Source: Spizellomyces punctatus DAOM BR117
Taxonomy: Eukaryota > Chytridiomycota > Chytridiomycetes > Spizellomycetales > Spizellomycetaceae
DNA: 64,000 nt
Direction: 5' to 3'
Assembly: GCF_000182565.1 (NCBI RefSeq)
Contig: NW_015971542.1
Coordinates: forward strand, 258,976-322,975
The translations under genes and the position numbers were made by a program. A model generated the notes under the pieces. That model saw only the letters and a program-made list of their open reading frames with translations, searched no databases and was not told the DNA's origin. Shown piece by piece: positions 22,930 to 32,015 of this stretch; within the stretch, counting starts at the first letter, position 1, and every line of letters starts with the position of its first letter.

Positions 22930-24666
22930 TTAAACGGGAGTTCCCCACCCTTTGCGCGCAGAAACAACCATAATCCGAGGCTTTTCACCTCCCAGCTTGA
23001 CAACCTTCCAAGCCGGTTTATACCGATAAAAGGGTGCAGGACGACGCGACATGCGACGATGCGAAAAGGAAACGTGAGGGTTTGATCCGCATGCAATCAA
23101 AATTTTGGACATGACGGGGTCCAGCATGGATTTGCGGAGCAAGAGTTCGCCGTGGTGGCGGGTGGGATAGTATAAAACGTCCAAAAGCGTGTCAGAGGTA
23201 TACGAGTGCTGGGCGTCGAGGTAGGCCTTGACGCGGGGGGAAGGGACAATGGCGTCGTGGCCGGCCAAGAGGACCGCATTGCGTCCGCCGCGCCCGTCTA
23301 GAGTCGGTTGTGGCAATTCGTCGTAAAATAAAATGTTTTTGGACCAGTGAAAGTGGCGAGAGAGGGAATGCGCAATGTACATTTCGCGCGAGACAAAGTA
23401 GCTCATGAGCAGTTCGAGGACCGAGGTGGGCGGGCGGTACAAAAAGTTGTAGGCAATGGCGGGGTCGCACAAGAGAAAAGTGACGGGATCCAAAAGAACC
23501 ACTGACGAAACCAGGTTGCGATGGAGAGGCGATTTGAGGATCCACGAAACCGCAACGGTGCCGAGCGAGTGGGCGACAAAGGTGGCGCGAGGGTGCTTGT
23601 CCCGACGGAGCATGCCAGATAGAAAACTCAGGGTGTCTGGGATGGTTGGGACTTGCTCTTTTAATTGCATGGAAACGTGGGGCCACTCCAAGAGATAGAT
23701 GGGGACGTTGCGGGGCAAGCGAGCCAGGAGCTGGAGGTACGCAGCAAAGCCAATGCCAATGCCGTGGACAAAGACAATGGGGGTAGCACCGAGGGGCGTG
23801 GGTTCTGTGGCAGGGCGATACAAGTACCTCAGCGTGCCCGTTCCAGCCACATCCATGGGATCGAGGGTCCTGTAGTAAAAGCCCAGCTGGTGGAGCAAGC
23901 GGGTCCCGATCGCATTGAGGCATTTTGTGGCAAGGTAATACACGAGGGGACGGTGCGTTGCTTGGACGGGATCGAGGGTGAGACGGATGCATTTGGCGGC
24001 GGGGTTGCTGCCAAGAGGAAAAACATGGTCTAAACGCTTTTCAATGAGCGACACCAAGTCATCCACGTGCGCCCGCTTGTCACTGTCGAGGGTATCGACA
24101 TCCTCATCGAGAAAGGCCCAAGCGACCCAGGAATTGATATTGTCTCTCTGAATCTGGTCAAAGGAGATATTGCCCAGAAACCAGCCGGCAATGACACGCT
24201 TCATGTCGTTGATGCGTGTTTTTATGGGAGAGGCTGCTTCGAGAGCATCGAGACAGCGCACGAGGAGAGCGCGACGGGTGTCTGGGTCCGATGTTGCATG
24301 GTACGCTGGGTTCCGTCTCTGGAGGCGCTTGACTGTCAGCAAGTAGTATGGGAACCAGAGAGTTTCTGCGGCCATCCAAGCAATGAGACTAGCAAAGATA
24401 AGCGTGCGAGGGAGAGATTCTTGAGAAACGATCCATAGCGTCGAGGGACCCCATACCTGTTTGTGTTGATATTAGCATGTGTAAAGCAAAAGTTTAGCAT
24501 AAAATCCAATGACACTACTTGCCAATAGATAAGAAATGAAGAGATATGCAATGGGAGTGATAGCCCGTAACAAGAGAATAATGAATTGACAAGCGAGATA
24601 GGCAAGAGAAGAGCGAGACTGTGTAAAAGAGCGTGCAGCAACGCTATGCACCGCGGGCATTCCCAT
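22930..24666 (-). CDS. Membrane-anchored alpha/beta hydrolase
   Basis: Predicted serine hydrolase, perhaps an ester or lipid hydrolase. Two hydrophobic N-terminal segments (LLRAITPIAYLFISYLLA; LIFASLIAWMAAETLWF) suggest a membrane anchor. The fold follows: oxyanion strand FVHGIGIGF, nucleophile elbow VAHSLGTVA (Ser in AHSLG), a late Asp in LLAGHDAIVP and the catalytic His in YPTRHHGELLL. The C-terminus is basic. A short first exon starting MGMPAVHSV is joined through a weak GTCATT donor (about 24510) to an exon beginning VWGPSTLW. If that join is wrong, the body starts at ATG 24375. I cannot name the substrate. Similar fungal and plant proteins are annotated only as alpha/beta hydrolases. Confidence 0.75.
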
Positions 24667-24756
24667 CGTGAGAGAATGCGAGTGCGAATCAGTGCGATTG
24701 CGTGAGAGTGCGTGTGGGAATGCCAATGAGCGTGCGAGTGCAAATGAGCGTGGGAA

Positions 24757-25114
24757 TGTGTGTGTGTGAGAGAGAGAGAGTATGTAATAATAATAATAAT
24801 AATAATAATCTAAAAAGAAGAATGAGTGTGAGTGAGTGAGAATAAGAAAGAAACAAGAGAAGGTAATACTCACAAAAAGAAAGAAACTCTCTCTACTCTC
24901 TCTCTATTGTCGTGTGTGTGTGAGTGTGAATGAGTGAGTGAGTGAGTGATGATGAGAGAGTTGAAAGTCGCTTGTTGGTCGTTGTTAAAAAGCAACTTGT
25001 TCTCTCTCTCTCTCTAGTCTTTCTATCGCCCGTTTGTTTTTCTTATTCTCTTCTCTCTCTCTTCTCTCTCTCTCTCTTCTCTCTCTGTGTGTGTGTGTGT
25101 GTTTAAATGGGAAT

Positions 25115-25149
<35 letters not shown>

Positions 25150-25240
25150 CTCTTGCCAAGTTTTCTCTTGTTCTTTGTCAAATTTCTTTCACTTTCTCAC
25201 ACACGGCTAAATTCCTCTCTCTCTCTCTCTCTCTCTCTCT
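24757..25240. repeat. Microsatellite cluster in divergent promoter
   Basis: On the plus strand, (TG)n/(GA)n, an AAT-type trinucleotide run (about 24785-24810) and GAGT repeats occupy the left half. (CT)n tracts of 15-30 bases fill the right half (about 25000-25240). Each flanking gene, reading outward, therefore has a CT-rich leader. Such pyrimidine tracts are a known fungal core-promoter feature. No gene between 24667 and 25447. Confidence 0.8.
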
Positions 25241-25447
25241 TATTATGGCCATGCTGTCTCTTTATTATTTCATCATCATCTGATCTTTCATTTTTTATTC
25301 TATTTATATCTACTACATTTTCACATGTCTATTCTTATTATTACATTCACATTTATTGTCATTTATTCACATTTATTTGCTTACATACACGCTTATTGTC
25401 TCTACTCTCTTTCTCACGCACTCTTTTCAATCTCACACATTTCTCTC

Positions 25448-27041
25448 ATGACACTCGGACAATCCAGGCCTGGCTCTGACCAGGCATTCCCTCGTCTCGA
25501 CAGTCGTCATGACACACGCGTAGAAAAGAGACAGAGCACAATAATGCACAAGGAGTTTGAAGCAATCTTTGGCAAGGTCGCTTGGGAACAAAAGTCTCCG
25601 GAACTTGTAAAGAGAAATGTCATTCAGAAAAAGCATGTTTTGATTGAATTTGGTGACAAGGAGTGGGATCTCGATGAACTTAAACGTGAGTATTTGAACA
25701 CGAGCCATTCCGAGCGTTGATGAGTGAGAGGTTATCAGGGGGGATTTGATTCACGGAGGAGGAGCAGCGATGGGCTAATCACTGATTGATCATCGAGAGG
25801 AGGACACCTCTCGCGATCGTTTATGCGCGCAACCCGAATCTCACATCTTGGTCATGAATGTTTTCTTCTTACAGAGGCAGCACTCGACAAGACATCCCTG
25901 ACCACTGTCACGCGCTCGGTCCGCCGCATCCTCTCCTCGGCCCTCCTCGACGAATTTCTCGTCAATGGCGCTCTCTACGCAAGGTATGTTGACATCCGCC
26001 AAATCATGGCATGTGTCGTATGGATGGCATGTGTGATGGGGACTGAGACTCGTTCGCTCAAAACATTTAGGTGGAACGTCTGGACACTCATTTTAGAAAA
26101 ATCTCGCACAACGCACCGATTAGGGGCTCTACAAAACCCGCGGGCCGTTGGATTAGGTCCCATTGCAAGGTGCGTATATCCCCTTGGATAACTAAACATA
26201 AACAGATGGTTGATGCATGGGGGGGACCGTGCTCTACAATGCGAGCAGAAAACGGCATGAATATGCACAGAGGGTTGCGTCACAGTAGGAGATCCCTCGT
26301 GCGCTGCAACGCAACCCTTTGCGAGAAATGAAATTCCCTTTGTGACTTTGCTTACACCCGCCTTCTCACGCCCCCTCTTCGCATAGACACCCCTTGTTCA
26401 ATGACGAAACCCTCACCCTCCCCCAAGCCCAGGCAACCCGCACAACAACCCTAAAAGCCTTTTCCCTCTCCTACTGCTTCCTCCTCCTCTTCATCTCCAC
26501 CCACTCCTCCTCACCCGCCAAAGAACGCCTCCACTTTGAACTCGTCTACACCCTCGCCAAAGAAATCATTCCAACCCTCCTCAGCATCCCGAGTCATACA
26601 CCCATGATTGAACAGGATTTGGATCGCTTGTTCCGCGGTGGGCTGTTTTGTGGGGAGAGTGTCGGAGTCGTTGAAGACGCTGAGGATCATTATGTGGCCA
26701 GATTGTTGAGTGGGGGGTTGGAAAAAGTTTTGAAATCTCGTCCGCCTAGTTCGAGACGTTCAGTGGTGCGTCCGACGAGTAGTAGTCCTCGATCCCACTA
26801 TTCCCTTCCAAAACATGCTTGGACAGCAGCCAGTACAAAGAGTACAAACAGTGATACACCAAAAGACGACACGATAGATCCGTCTCCACCCCCACAACGT
26901 CGTACGCCATCTAAACGGAAAATTTCGTTAAATGCTGTTAGGATGGCGAGATCGCCTTTGGCGGATAGTGTGCTACCACCCCCGCAGCGCTTCTTGTTTG
27001 TTCAGACTCGGGGACGGGGTGAGAGTCTTGTCGGGGTTTAA
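25448..27041 (+). CDS. PPP1R36-like protein (PP1 regulatory, flagellum-linked family)
   Basis: Four exons joined by good sites: AAA-C|GTGAGT to TTACAG|AG; GCA-AG|GTATGT to TTTAG|G; GCA-AG|GTGCGT to GCATAG|A. They rebuild LDELKQAALDKTSLTTVTRS, ALYARWNVWTLILEK, then ATRTTTLKAFSLSYCFLLL, KERLHFELVYTLAKEIIPTLL and a final EQDLDRLFRGGLF. The order of a helix with LSY, an R-x-x-F-E-x-x-Y helix and a closing R-L-F/LRS-x-x-F segment resembles PPP1R36, a protein phosphatase 1 regulator of ciliated or flagellated organisms. The C-terminal third is disordered and Ser/Pro/Arg-rich. I recall the similarity from the family pattern. A second ATG at 25543 is an alternative start. Confidence 0.55.
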
Positions 27042-27589
27042 CGATTCAGTAAGATTGCAGGAAACCAGTTTTGCTTTAGGGTCCATAGCGTAGGTGTACT
27101 AGAGTACAATTTACAGTAGATCCCCTCCCTTTACAAACACACACACACACACATTGCATGAGTATTGTGTAACACACTTGTAGCATTGTAGTAGTGTTGC
27201 AGTACACTGGGTTTCCGTATCAAAAAAGAACATGTCAAACACTCATTTTTTGACCTTTAACCCCATCAAGATCTTATGCACCCATTGGTACGACCAGCAC
27301 TGACCAACTGGCCAGGACAAACAAAACGCAGAGCACATGATATGGACATTCATTCACGCAAAACAACCTGTTTTATTACGTGCATACAAACTAATATCCA
27401 AATTGTGTAAAAATGCCATTTGTCATACAAGTGCATAAGCACCTGCAAGTTTGCTACTGTTGTTGTAATTTGCGACCATGACTACCCACGGCCTCCACAT
27501 GCCAGTATAAACAAACACACAGCACATGATATGGACATACATCCACGAAAAAAAAAAACAGTGTTCTATTACATACATCCAAAGAGAAA
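27042..27589. other. Convergent 3' intergenic
   Basis: About 550 bases between the stop of the PPP1R36-like gene and that of PEX16. A CA repeat lies at about 27137-27153. The right half is a decayed copy of the PEX16 3' end (see the repeat at 27289-27617). No intact gene. Confidence 0.5.
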
Positions 27590-27617
27590 CTAATATCCAG
27601 AGGTGTAAAAATGCCAT
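27289..27617. repeat. Tandem duplication of the PEX16 3' end
   Basis: Segment 27289-27425 resembles 27474-27617. Both contain a near-identical CACATGATATGGACAT stretch, then a TCTATTAC/TTTATTAC region, then ACTAATATCCA and GTGTAAAAATGCCATTT. The right copy contains the PEX16 stop codon and last codons. The left is a decayed echo just downstream of the gene, about 185 bases away. Confidence 0.75.
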
Positions 27618-28778
27618 TTCTCCCACAAGGGCTGATAATCCCTCAAAATACCTACCGAAAAAAAACATTTATTAAAAAACTCGCAACAACCACCCAACAA
27701 CATGAACATACCAGCAAACAAGGATATCAACGGCCTCTTCCTAGCACCCTCCACAAAAGCATCCAACCGTTCTTTTGTAAACCGCTCATAAACGGGATTA
27801 CGCAACAAGTAGTACAAGAGAAGCCAGCACCGGCGTTTGGTTTCGTCTTTTTCGAGAGAGGTTTGTGGGCGGTTGAGGGATGCGAGGAGGGATCCGAGTT
27901 CGAGGGTTAGGGAAATCAAGTAGGGTTTATATGATTTAGGTCCGTATCTGCGTAATGTCAAAACTGTAATAAAACGTTAAAAGGGACGTAAAACAACCCA
28001 AAAGCGATAACCAAAGTGATATTAAGAAGAGAAGGAAACATACCATACACCAACGGTCGAAAAATAAACACCCATTCCGCCCACTTGTGACATCCCAACC
28101 GATTCAACAAATCCACCGGACTCGACGCACGTTCCGTCAAGGCCTTTGATAACAAAAACTGAACTGCTTGGTCGTACCCGCCCTTTTGGGTAATCACGTC
28201 AACGTGGACGTGGTGTTTCCCGGTACGTTTACCGGTCCATGTACCGGGTTTAGAGGTTGTCGGGGGTTGGATGGTGCTTGGATCGTAGTCGCGTTCAGGA
28301 ACGGCCGAGTGGAGGAGCATACGGTTTTGTGAGAGTTTCAAGAGGGCTGTACGGCATACCACTCTGTGAATAATCGGTTAGATGATTCCGTTTTTTACCG
28401 CCATCCCATAATTTTCAACAAAACACAACACTACGCACTTTATCACCTCAATCCCCAAAACAACTCGTCCCCTCCCTTTTCGTCCCCCCAATTTCCGTGC
28501 CCCCATCTCCACCAACACTTCCACCATTTGCACCATCGTTAACGTATACGCAACCTTTTTGTACCAACCACCCGATAGCAGCATATGCCGAGTGTATCGG
28601 TTGAAATTCGAGGTGGGTGCCTCGGGGTTTTGTTGGTGGGCTGCGGCAGAGAGGATGGTGTCGTGGTAGAGGGACATTAAATTCACCGTAGCGAAAACTA
28701 TACAAATGTTAATTGTTTGCAGTCCCTTTTGAGAAATGATATAATTTAGGGGAACAACTTACTCGCTTCAGAAGCCAT
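27590..28778 (-). CDS. PEX16: Peroxisomal membrane protein Pex16
   Basis: Peroxin that inserts membrane proteins into peroxisomes or ER-derived precursors. Exon 1 encodes only MASEA (GCG-A|GTAAGT). It continues with IFATVNLMSLYHDTILSAAA, NFNRYTRHMLLSGGWYKKVAYTLTMVQ..VEVLVEMGARKLGG and WAEWVFIFRPLVYV. The C-terminal part has KPYLISLTLELGSL, RRCWLLLYYLLRNPVYERFTKERL and a hydrophobic stretch, LISLFAGMFMLLGGCCEFF. Pex16 typically has two hydrophobic membrane regions and this LLYYLLR..YERFT block, which supports the call. Last residues are EKWHFYTSGY. The 3' end is duplicated downstream. An E-box at 29113 lies 335 bases upstream of the start. Confidence 0.9.
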
Positions 28779-29244
28779 ATCAGCGTCATTAAATCTCCCT
28801 AATAAGGTTGTCAACACTGCGATCCCATCACAATTCTTCCTCTCGCTCACACCCTAACCTGGTAAAATGTACGTCAAGGACCGCAATCCACTCTCGATCC
28901 CGCTAATCTGGGGTGCATTATGCAAGACAAAGTCTTCGTATTTCTTAACGAGATTCGACATGTCCTGCCCTTGTAACTGCAAGTTTGCACGAAACAATTC
29001 GAATCAATGTTAAAAAAGATGTCGAATGGATATCGCGTACAAAAAAGACCAGATTCCACTTTGACAAACTCGTCAAACAACAAACGAACACTAGATGGGA
29101 ATCCTTTCATCCGCGTCACGTGATTTGATGACACACGCGCCAGGGGCCAAGGGAAGGAACTTCCAGCTTTTGTTGTTTTTGTTTTCATTCGAGTTGATTT
29201 CTGTTTTTCTTGCTTTTGGGGAATAACAACGTTTTGCATTTGGC
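28779..29244. promoter_or_regulatory. Divergent promoter region, PEX16 / F-box gene
   Basis: About 465 bases between two outward-reading starts. It contains GCGTCACGTGA (29113) and a T-rich stretch near 29165-29220. No convincing exon. Confidence 0.55.
29113..29123. promoter_or_regulatory. GCGTCACGTGA E-box, PEX16 / F-box promoter
   Basis: Second occurrence of GCGTCACGTG in the window, 122 bases from the F-box start and 335 from the PEX16 start. The core is palindromic, so it could serve either gene. Confidence 0.4.
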
Positions 29245-30699
29245 ATGGCCCACTGGCAGGCCCTCCCACTGGAACTCTGGACCGTGATATTCACATTTGT
29301 GCCTGATCCGTCATCCCTCAGCCTAACATGCAAAACCCTACACACGCTCACACACGACCCTTACACGGTCTCAAAATGGCTCATCACGGCTTATGGCCGG
29401 GCATTGGCGTTTTATCGAGGGTGGATGGAGCGACGGAGGGTGTTGAATTGGGATGTGGCTTTGCAGATGGTCAAGGCGGGTGCGATGTTGCAAAGGTTTT
29501 TTGTGCAGATGGTTGTTAAAGAAATGGGAAAGGCCTCTGTGGAGCCGGGGTTTTATGCGTTTTTGGTGGGGGAGGGATTCAAGAAGTTTGGTACTGAGGT
29601 GTGTGTGTGTTGTGTCAAGTTTTGTTATGGTTTATATCTTTACTAAAATCCTGCTTGCAAAACGCCTGGACAGGTGGATTATACCGGGGACGATGCAGCG
29701 GCGTTTAGTACGGCCCTCTTTACGACTGTTTCCCTCCCACACCTCCATCGTCTCATTACCACATTTCATTTCCATCCCCTGAAACCCCTCATCACCCACC
29801 CTGAAGAATCCATCTACCGTCTCTCAAAACTCGACATGGCCCTCCTCGACCACCTCCTTGGCACCGGATGGGATCCGACCCCATTCAACGACGGCGTCAT
29901 GAGACGTGTAGTCACCGACGATGTGACGCCTGATGTATTGACAAGCTATCTTACCCGAGGCTTCACCCTAACACCCCAATCCATCAAAGCCGCCCTCCGA
30001 AAATGCGATGAAGGAACGCTAACATCCCTGAAAACGCACGTGGAACCCACTCTACTCGAATCCGCCGTCCACGACCTCTTTATCGACAACCTTGCCCCCG
30101 ATTTCCAATTCTCGAATGGCCTCGTTGCGTTCCTTTTACGCCATTTCCGTATCCCTGACCCGATTGTCGAGCAGGCTCTTGTGGATCCCCATCCCTCCGA
30201 GACCTGTCTGCCTCTTACACCCATCACCCGGTGTTTCAAACAACCCAAACCCGGTGTCGCATGGCGGTGGATCCTCCGTACCTATGGCCCCACACACCGG
30301 TTTACGCAATACTGCTTTGACGACGCTTTATTACGCCTTTCGCATCCGGATGGGAATGTCCGACCCACTACACACGATTTCCTTGCTAGCGGTGTTAAAT
30401 TCTCTCCACGGCATGTTCGATACCTTTCAGCAATCGCGATGGGGTGTGCAGGGTTTGCGGTCCTTGCTGCTCACGATCTCCTACAACGTATGCGCCAACA
30501 AGTTGTTTCTGATGGTGGGGATGCCTGGGCGGAAGTCTTTGGATCTGAGATGGAGCACCTAAAGAATTTGCCTTGTAAGAAGGAGGATGGGGATATGCCG
30601 GTTTGGGCTTCCACCCGACGTCCTAGTGATCCCCCGTTTCCTGCTGCGTGGTTTGTGCGAGAGATGGAGAGTATTGTTGAGGAGATTGGGAAAGGGTGA
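29245..30699 (+). CDS. F-box protein with helical C-terminus
   Basis: Possible substrate adaptor of an SCF ubiquitin ligase. The N-terminus MAHWQALPLELWTVIFTF followed by LSLTCKTLHTL is a clear F-box (LPxELW...I...C..l). An intron runs from GAG|GTGTGT (about 29599) to GGACAG (29672), then VDYTGDDAAAFSTALFTTVSLPHLHR leads into a long helical region without a named repeat. The start is the first ATG and puts the F-box right at the N-terminus. The rest is rich in short helices (LDMALLDHLLGTGWD, ALRKCDEGTLTSLK), compatible with an ankyrin- or TPR-like solenoid, but I see no consensus repeat. The degradation target is unknown. Chytrid genomes carry many such lineage-specific F-box proteins. Confidence 0.65.
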
Positions 30700-30882
30700 A
30701 GGGATGTTGGGGAATTGTTTTGCTTTTGGGTGGACTTGTGTGTGCTTTTAACAGTATTTTATAAAGAACCGTTTTGCACTTGAACTCCTACCACGTCCAG
30801 TCGCTATTGATTTATGACTCATTTGCCAACCCTCTCAAAAAGCACCTCCCACTCTCGGATCCAACAAAACCCAACTTGCACG

Positions 30883-31327
30883 ATGCCAACCACCATAACA
30901 CCCTACGAAGGTAAACCCCCCACACTTTGCATTCAACATGCACAAAATAAGAAACACTCACAAACCAATAATATCAACAGAAGGATTCTGGGCCCGAACC
31001 AAACGAAAGAATGCCGAAAACCCCTTTATAGCCCCGGGTACATGCCCAATCCCCTTCCAAAAAATCATTCTTTTCATAACTCACACTCATTTTATTTTAT
31101 TAGCGGTGGTACTAACATGTTACGGCCTCTACCGCATGTCCGTAACATTATTCCGACATGACCGGATTGGATTCCAGAATTCGCAGAGATTGCGTGTGGG
31201 TGCTCAGATGGCGGCTTTTGCGGCTTTTGTGGGGGGGATTTGGTATCAGGATTTAAAGAAAAAGGGGGAGATGGGAGTTGGGAAGCCGGTTGAGAAGGTT
31301 GAGAAACCGGTTGAGAAGAAAGAGTGA
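30883..31327 (+). CDS. HIG1-domain mitochondrial protein
   Basis: Small inner-membrane protein of the HIG1/RCF family, whose members associate with respiratory complexes III and IV. Three exons join at CGAA-G|GTAAAC to AACAG|AA and CCG-G|GTACAT to TTATTAG|CG. The product has ARTKRKNAENPFIAP, first helix VVLTCYGLYRM, an RHDRIGFQNSQRLRVGAQ loop (matching the family pattern S-Q..mRlRV.AQ), and second helix MAAFAAFVGGIWY. The tail is Lys/Glu/Val-rich with repeated KPVEK. An in-frame upstream ATG at 30814 would add 23 Ser/Thr-rich residues, which might act as a presequence. The 3' half of the gene is copied twice downstream. Confidence 0.8.
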
Positions 31328-31900
31328 GGAATAGTGTGGGTGGGAGGTGCAAGGATACCACGGAGCAGCAACACTGGAAATCGATCCATGTATATATTTG
31401 AATACACGAATCAAATGAGGATATCTTGTTGGAATTTGTAGAGCTGAGTGTATGTTCATATGGCGGTTTCGGCGTTTCGTAGGGGGATTTTGGTATGGGA
31501 ATTTAAAGGGGGAGATGCGAGTTGAGATTGAGAAACAGGGTGAGAAGGATGAGCGATGTGTGTTGTGCGTGGGAGGTGCAAGGATATCACGGCAAATGGA
31601 CCAACAAAACCGGATATTGACTATTGTGCGACTTTTTTTGAATATACGAATCAATTGAGGATATCTTATCGGAATTCGTGAGTGTGTGTTCATATGGCGG
31701 TCTCTTTTGTAGGAGGGTTTTGGTATCAGGATCTGGAGAAGGGGGAGATGCGAGTTGAGAAACAGGTTGAGAAGGATGAGTGATGTGTGTTGTGGGTGGG
31801 AGGTGCAGATTATCACGGCAAATGGACCAACACCCGTAAAGTTACCGTTGTGTATTCATTGTTGAATATACGAATCAAACAAGGAAGATATCTAATGGGA
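31204..31900 (+). repeat. Three tandem units: HIG1 gene tail and two decayed copies
   Basis: Units at about 31204-31439 (real gene end plus 3' flank), 31456-31680 and 31690-31900. Each starts TCAGATGGCGG or TCATATGGCGG and runs through GGGGGAGATG.GAGTTG, GTTGAGAAGG, a GAGTGA or degenerate stop and GGGAGGTGCA. Each ends AATA.ACGAATCAA..GA.GATATCT. Copies 2 and 3 have frame-breaking changes and are not functional coding units. Confidence 0.9.
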
Positions 31901-32015
31901 CATGTCCATGTAACCAAAAACTTTTTTTTTAACGGCAACTTGTCCACCAAAAGCGAAAAAAAAAAAAACCATCAAACATTAAAGAAAAATACACAACAAA
32001 AACCTACTCTCCAAT
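31901..32015. other. Remaining intergenic before vinculin stop
   Basis: A/T-rich with T and A runs. Together with the repeat units it makes up the 690 bases between the HIG1 and vinculin stops. It presumably holds the vinculin polyadenylation region. Confidence 0.5.

Noticed and set aside
24750-25240. Ser/Leu-rich open frames across the CT repeats
   Set aside because: They are simple translations of microsatellite DNA with no conserved residues.
31440-31820. Extra small HIG1-like genes in the repeat copies
   Set aside because: The copies have frame breaks and lack the 5' exons, so they are not genes.
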